From: Clostridia bacterium
GTDB lineage: Bacteria; Bacillota; Clostridia; Oscillospirales; Acutalibacteraceae
Reading direction: 5' to 3'
Assembly (NCBI GenBank): GCA_900766585.1
Contig: CAAFVV010000003.1
Coordinates: 17,582-81,581 of the forward strand
DNA length: 64,000 bases
The position numbers and the translations under genes were made by a program. This document shows positions 60,975 to 64,000 of this stretch, one piece after another. The notes below the pieces were generated by a model. That model worked only from the letters and a program-made list of their open reading frames with translations. It was not told the DNA's origin and searched no databases. Positions within the stretch are counted from its first letter, which is position 1; every line of letters starts with the position of its first letter.

Positions 60975-61481
60975 CTACAGCGCAGATGTCAAAGAATTAT
61001 GCAGACCCACGAGAGAACGGCACAGACGGGGATATAGAGCACAAAGTGGAGAATATTGCGTTTTCCTGTTGTAGCCGAACATATGCGGTCCGACGATTCC
61101 TTTCGGCTCCGGATAAAAATGAGGGAAAAAGTTTGAGTGACAGAGAAGAACCCAATCAAAAAAGAGAATATCGTATATTTCCATACCGTAAAGCATGATA
61201 AAAAACCGCAAAAAGAACCGGAAATAGCCGAAATGGTTTCTTATACCGTCCCATGCGCCGAGTACAAAAGCGCCGATGAATATCAAGACGGCGATTCCTT
61301 CTATGACCCAGCCGAGGATGTGCGCACCGGGAAATCTTTCCTTTTTGTCGGGAATCGCAGCCAGATTCTCTTTCGGCGCGGAGGAGAAGAACCGTTTATC
61401 CTGAATAAATCCTACCGCACCATACAGAATGAGAAAATATGCCGCCATGATCATCAATGTCGCCAGTGCAGTGATCACCAT
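60975..61481 (-). CDS. Small membrane protein of unknown function
   Basis: 168 residues from ATG 61481 (MVITALATLMIMAAYFLILY), with GGAGGA upstream; the frame up to 61532 includes the promoter -10 and is rejected. Three or four helices (N-terminal, ILGWVIEGIAVLIFIGAFVLGA, FFLRFFIMLYGMEIYDILFF). The C-terminal ~35 residues are polar (FGYNRKTQYSPLCALYPRL). I do not recognise a family. Likely upstream partner of the acetyltransferase. Confidence 0.72.
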   Translation of the reverse strand: MVITALATLMIMAAYFLILYGAVGFIQDKRFFSSAPKENLAAIPDKKERFPGAHILGWVIEGIAVLIFIGAFVLGAWDGIRNHFGYFRFFLRFFIMLYGMEIYDILFFDWVLLCHSNFFPHFYPEPKGIVGPHMFGYNRKTQYSPLCALYPRLCRSLVGLHNSLTSAL

Positions 61482-61522
61482 TTTGCTCCATCCTCCCGCA
61501 ATTTTTATGATTTGCCGCACAC

Positions 61523-61551
61523 AGTATATCATTTAAAGAGGAATTGGGCAA
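61523..61551 (-). promoter_or_regulatory. Promoter of membrane protein / acetyltransferase unit
   Basis: Minus strand TTGCCC (61551-61546), 17 bp, TATACT (61528-61523) with extended -10 TGA. Confidence 0.65.
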
Positions 61552-61558
61552 GGAAAAA

Positions 61559-61597
61559 CAAAAAAATCCGCCGCAATTCTGTCGAAATTACGGCGGT
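61559..61597 (-). terminator. Terminator of the MFS gene
   Basis: CCGCCG (61568-61573) and CGGCGG (61591-61596) with inner AATT/AATT pairs; seven T residues follow on the minus strand. Confidence 0.75.
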
Positions 61598-61615
61598 GGG
61601 AAAGACGAAACCGGC

Positions 61616-62776
61616 TCAGGTCTTTTCTTTCCGGGTGATGTAAAACGTCATTTCCGTCATGACAATCATCAAGGCAAAGAAAACAAGCAGATAAACCGGC
61701 ATGACCGAAAAAGAGACCGCATTGCCGAGGAGACCGAACAGCGGCGGGATAAACGTGGAGCCGACATAGGCGCTGGCCATTTGGATCCCAATGATCGCCC
61801 CGGAATTTTCTGCACCGAAATGTGAGGGAGTGGAGTGGATGATACAGGGATAAATGGGAGCGCAGCCAAAGCCGATGATCAGAAATGCGGCAAATGCAGC
61901 TGCATACGAGCTTACGGGAATCAGCAGGGCGGCGATCCCGCAGGCGAGAATACCTGTGCCCAGACGGATCATGTTCCGGTCGCCGAGCCTATTGGTGATA
62001 AAGCCGCTGATGAATCTTCCGGCAGTGATGCCTATGTAAAACAGGGCGGCGAATCCGGCGGCCCGTTCGGCGGGAACGCCCTTTACCTCGACAAAATAGG
62101 TGCTTGCCCACTGCATGGCAGTGGATTCCGCGGCACAGTAAGCGAAAAAGCCGATCAAAAGAAACGGGACGCCTTTAATTCTGAGTGCACCGAACAGTCC
62201 GATATTTTTGCCCGATTCTTCCGTGCCTGTCGTATTGACCCGCCACACCGGCAGCGTGACGAGCAGAAGCAGAGCGATAGCCAGCTGAATAAAGCCCACC
62301 ATACGGTAGCCGCTGTTCCATGTGCCGTTTGTCAGGGCAAAATCCATGATAAACGGGCTGGCGATTGTGCCGACACCCCAGAAGCAGTGCAGCCAGCTCA
62401 TGTGTTTCGCCTTATAGTGAAGGGCGACATAATTATTGAGTGCCGCGTCAATCGCACCGGCACCCAATCCGTAGGGAACCGCGAAGAGGATCAGCATCCA
62501 AAACCGGGTCGAGAAGGAAAAGCCGAACAGCGCGATTACGGTGAGAAAGACGCTCGCGACCGTTACGATCCGGGTGCTGAATTTTCGGGTCAGCTTGTCC
62601 GAAAAGAGGCTCGAGATGATGGTGCCGCCCGAGATGGTCATGGATACGATGCCCATAAAAGACACCGGAACACCAAAATCGGTGTGCATAACGGGCCATC
62701 CCGAACCTAAAAGTGAATCGGGCAGACCGAGACTGATAAAGGCAATGTAGATCAAAGCAAGCAAAAGTGAATACAT
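61616..62776 (-). CDS. Major facilitator superfamily transporter
   Basis: 386 residues from ATG 62776 (MYSLLLALIYIAFISLGLPD), GGAGGG 8 nt upstream; the frame extends to 63079 without support. Twelve helices with the FucP/NarK-like start SLGLPDSLLGSGWP and the loop FSDKLTRKFSTR between helices 2 and 3. Likely sugar or small-organic-anion/H+ symport or efflux; the substrate is unknown. Monocistronic with its own terminator. Confidence 0.92.
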   Translation of the reverse strand: MYSLLLALIYIAFISLGLPDSLLGSGWPVMHTDFGVPVSFMGIVSMTISGGTIISSLFSDKLTRKFSTRIVTVASVFLTVIALFGFSFSTRFWMLILFAVPYGLGAGAIDAALNNYVALHYKAKHMSWLHCFWGVGTIASPFIMDFALTNGTWNSGYRMVGFIQLAIALLLLVTLPVWRVNTTGTEESGKNIGLFGALRIKGVPFLLIGFFAYCAAESTAMQWASTYFVEVKGVPAERAAGFAALFYIGITAGRFISGFITNRLGDRNMIRLGTGILACGIAALLIPVSSYAAAFAAFLIIGFGCAPIYPCIIHSTPSHFGAENSGAIIGIQMASAYVGSTFIPPLFGLLGNAVSFSVMPVYLLVFFALMIVMTEMTFYITRKEKT

Positions 62777-62948
62777 ACGGTTTCCCTCCGCAGCCGCTTT
62801 TTGAGAGGCGAGGTTTTTTATGTGCCGCCGAAAAAGAATATCATTGCTTCTTTTGAAAAGGCAGAGGGGGCGTAAAATCATCGCATGTTCTGTCCTCAAA
62901 AACAGGGGATAAGGCTCTACGGCAAGTCGCTTTGAGGTGGAGATAGGT

Positions 62949-63788
62949 TCAAAGCAAGCGTTTCTTCTCGGCAATGGTTTGACCGTCGAAACGAATATAG
63001 CTGTTGGAGGAATCCAAATCCAAACCCGCTTCAAGGATATGACCATCGATGCTCGCGAACAGATTATGGGAAAATTCAATCACGGCTTTCTTTTCGTCAT
63101 ATACTTTTCCGTTGACGACCAATTCGTTGACGAATTGGATACGACGATAAATAATGCAAAAATCCTTAACGCTTGCGCTCAATAAGATTTTTCCTTTTTT
63201 CCCTTTGTCTGCATTCCGCAGGGGCGGCGTATCAACGCTGTACGCTCCGTCCCTGATCTTAGCCTTCTGCGTTTTTTGACGGGCGGTTTCTTTTTTCACT
63301 GCTTTCTTTTCAAGCTCCAAAAGCAATATAATGAAGACGGGACCAAGGCACAAAAATGCGCCGATCCCAATGTATCCCTTGTTGTAATGATAAGTGGCTT
63401 GCTGTGAATTTTCAAAATTCAGAAGCTCTTCCGTTTCGGTTCGGATTTCCGCAATATAGTGATTGTTCGGGTTGACAAGCAAAAACAGCTTTGTGCCCTT
63501 CTCCATAGTCTCAAAGGACTTGAGAAGCTCCTCCGGTACGGTGTAGGGGTGAAGCTCGTATTTGGCTCCGTCTCGGAAACAAACGGATTTGTATTTTTTC
63601 TGCGATTCCAATTTTTCAAAATAGCCGACATAACTTTCCGCCTCATCGCGGGCAATCGGAACATCATTCCGAATCGGCAGGATAAACGCAAACAAACCGA
63701 CAGCAGCACCGACAACCACAAACAGTATTCTTAACAGAATGTTTGTTTTCAGCTTTTCAAGAAAGACATCGGCCCAATCTTTTTCCAT
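62949..63788 (-). CDS. Unknown two-helix membrane protein
   Basis: 279 residues. Helices at ~18-38 (ILLRILFVVVGAAVGLFAFIL) and ~140-158 (GIGAFLCLGPVFIILLLEL) bracket a ~95-residue extracellular loop (YELHPYTVPEELLKSFETMEKG, NPNNHYIAEIRT), and a basic cytoplasmic C-terminal domain of ~115 residues follows. The loop resembles DUF3592-like proteins, but I cannot confirm it. AT-rich relative to the core operons. Confidence 0.7.
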   Translation of the reverse strand: MEKDWADVFLEKLKTNILLRILFVVVGAAVGLFAFILPIRNDVPIARDEAESYVGYFEKLESQKKYKSVCFRDGAKYELHPYTVPEELLKSFETMEKGTKLFLLVNPNNHYIAEIRTETEELLNFENSQQATYHYNKGYIGIGAFLCLGPVFIILLLELEKKAVKKETARQKTQKAKIRDGAYSVDTPPLRNADKGKKGKILLSASVKDFCIIYRRIQFVNELVVNGKVYDEKKAVIEFSHNLFASIDGHILEAGLDLDSSNSYIRFDGQTIAEKKRLL

Positions 63789-63907
63789 AAATACCTCAGG
63801 ATTGCAGAATTTCTTATTACTTTGTCAAACCTCCCGCCGTAGGCAAAGCGGGAAAAGGCAATAAATAAACCTCCCGCACCGATGGACTATATCCCCCAAA
63901 ACGGACA

Positions 63908-63956
63908 GTGAAAAAAAGCACCTCCTGTTGTAGAATAGAAACTACAACAGGAGGTG
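63908..63956 (+). promoter_or_regulatory. Predicted promoter and Shine-Dalgarno-sequestering hairpin of the IS element
   Basis: GTGAAA (63908-63913), 17 bp, TAGAAT (63931-63936), start near 63942. The hairpin arms are CACCTCCTGTTGTAG (63919-63933) and CTACAACAGGAGGTG (63942-63956). The right arm carries the ribosome site; the element's own transcript would lack the left arm, while read-through transcripts would have both. Confidence 0.55.
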
Positions 63957-63961
63957 TTGTC

Positions 63962-64000
63962 ATGTCCAGGCAATATACAAAAGTAGAGGCGCTCAGCGAA
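63962..64000 (+). CDS. Transposase OrfA start (IS3-like), 3' part outside window
   Basis: ATG 63962 with AGGAGG 7 nt upstream; 13 codons are visible (MSRQYTKVEALSE), open to the window edge. MSRxYxKVExLSE is the kind of N-terminus seen in IS3-group OrfA HTH proteins in Clostridia. Too short for certainty. Confidence 0.5.
   Translation, partial: MSRQYTKVEALSE

Larger units (their letters stand above)
63883..64000 (+). mobile_element. Left end of an IS3-like insertion sequence, cut by the window edge
   Basis: From TGGACTAT at 63883 the sequence (TCCCCCAAAACGGACAGT) resembles terminal repeats of IS3-family elements, which begin TG and have a C-run. A 15-bp perfect inverted repeat (63919-63933, 63942-63956) and the start of a transposase reading frame follow. 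The right end and target duplication are outside the window. Confidence 0.6.

Overview
The window is a contiguous, gene-dense, G+C-rich chromosomal segment of a low-redox Gram-positive anaerobe. I read it as class Clostridia, probably Oscillospiraceae/Ruminococcaceae. The grounds are a PolC-type replicative polymerase next to ispG, a GlgC+GlgD glycogen pair, type III glutamine synthetase, a Rex repressor, a SpoVB-like flippase, DUF6062 and DUF6514 family proteins, AGGAGG ribosome binding sites, and TTGACA-N17-TATAAT promoters at most transcription units. No species is claimed.

Layout. 1-5.1 kb: the ispG 3' end, polC, and tRNA-Lys with its own promoter and terminator. 5.2-8.8 kb: iron-dependent alcohol dehydrogenase, flavin reductase and a SpoVB-like exporter, all on the minus strand. 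9.0-12.8 kb: the glgC-glgD-glgA glycogen operon. 12.9-19.7 kb: PepD-like dipeptidase with a membrane protein, nitroreductase, glnN, a small membrane protein and a second Fe-alcohol dehydrogenase. 19.8-24.3 kb: a five-gene plus-strand operon (SGNH hydrolase, galM, AI-2E exporter, DUF6062, unknown). 24.4-25.9 kb: a damage-inducible UvrX/YolD-type Y-family polymerase pair behind a LexA box. 26.1-30.1 kb: a two-component system co-transcribed with a membrane glycosyltransferase. 30.1-32.8 kb: aconitase followed by rex. 32.9-37.2 kb: a TetR regulator and a heterodimeric ABC exporter/importer pair, one half broken by an in-frame stop. 37.4-38.3 kb: a ZIP metal transporter. 38.3-44.4 kb: a cell-wall surface protein, small regulatory and membrane genes, and long structured intergenic DNA. 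44.5-54.9 kb: an ArgR-type arginine operon argC-J-B-D-F-carA-carB. 55-59.1 kb: a repeat-bearing beta-helix lipoprotein and a second two-component system. 59.2-64 kb: more AT-rich accessory genes ending in the left end of an IS3-like element cut by the window edge.

The most unusual item is the last gene of the arginine operon. CarB continues in frame into a complete diaminopimelate-epimerase-fold domain. That domain keeps the second catalytic cysteine but has lost the first, so it is unlikely to be a normal DapF. Other points of interest are one 16-bp palindrome shared by the ZIP transporter and the ABC transporter (a probable metal regulon), the decaying ABC half (stop codon, altered Walker A, terminator inside the reading frame), a strong promoter feeding a 320-nt folded leader before a membrane-tethered XRE protein, and an IS end whose Shine-Dalgarno is locked in a perfect hairpin except in its own predicted transcript.

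Transcription is mostly in compact units. Start codons were moved inward from the longest reading frame wherever a Shine-Dalgarno sequence and family alignment favoured it. No CRISPR array, rRNA, phage or recognised riboswitch was seen.
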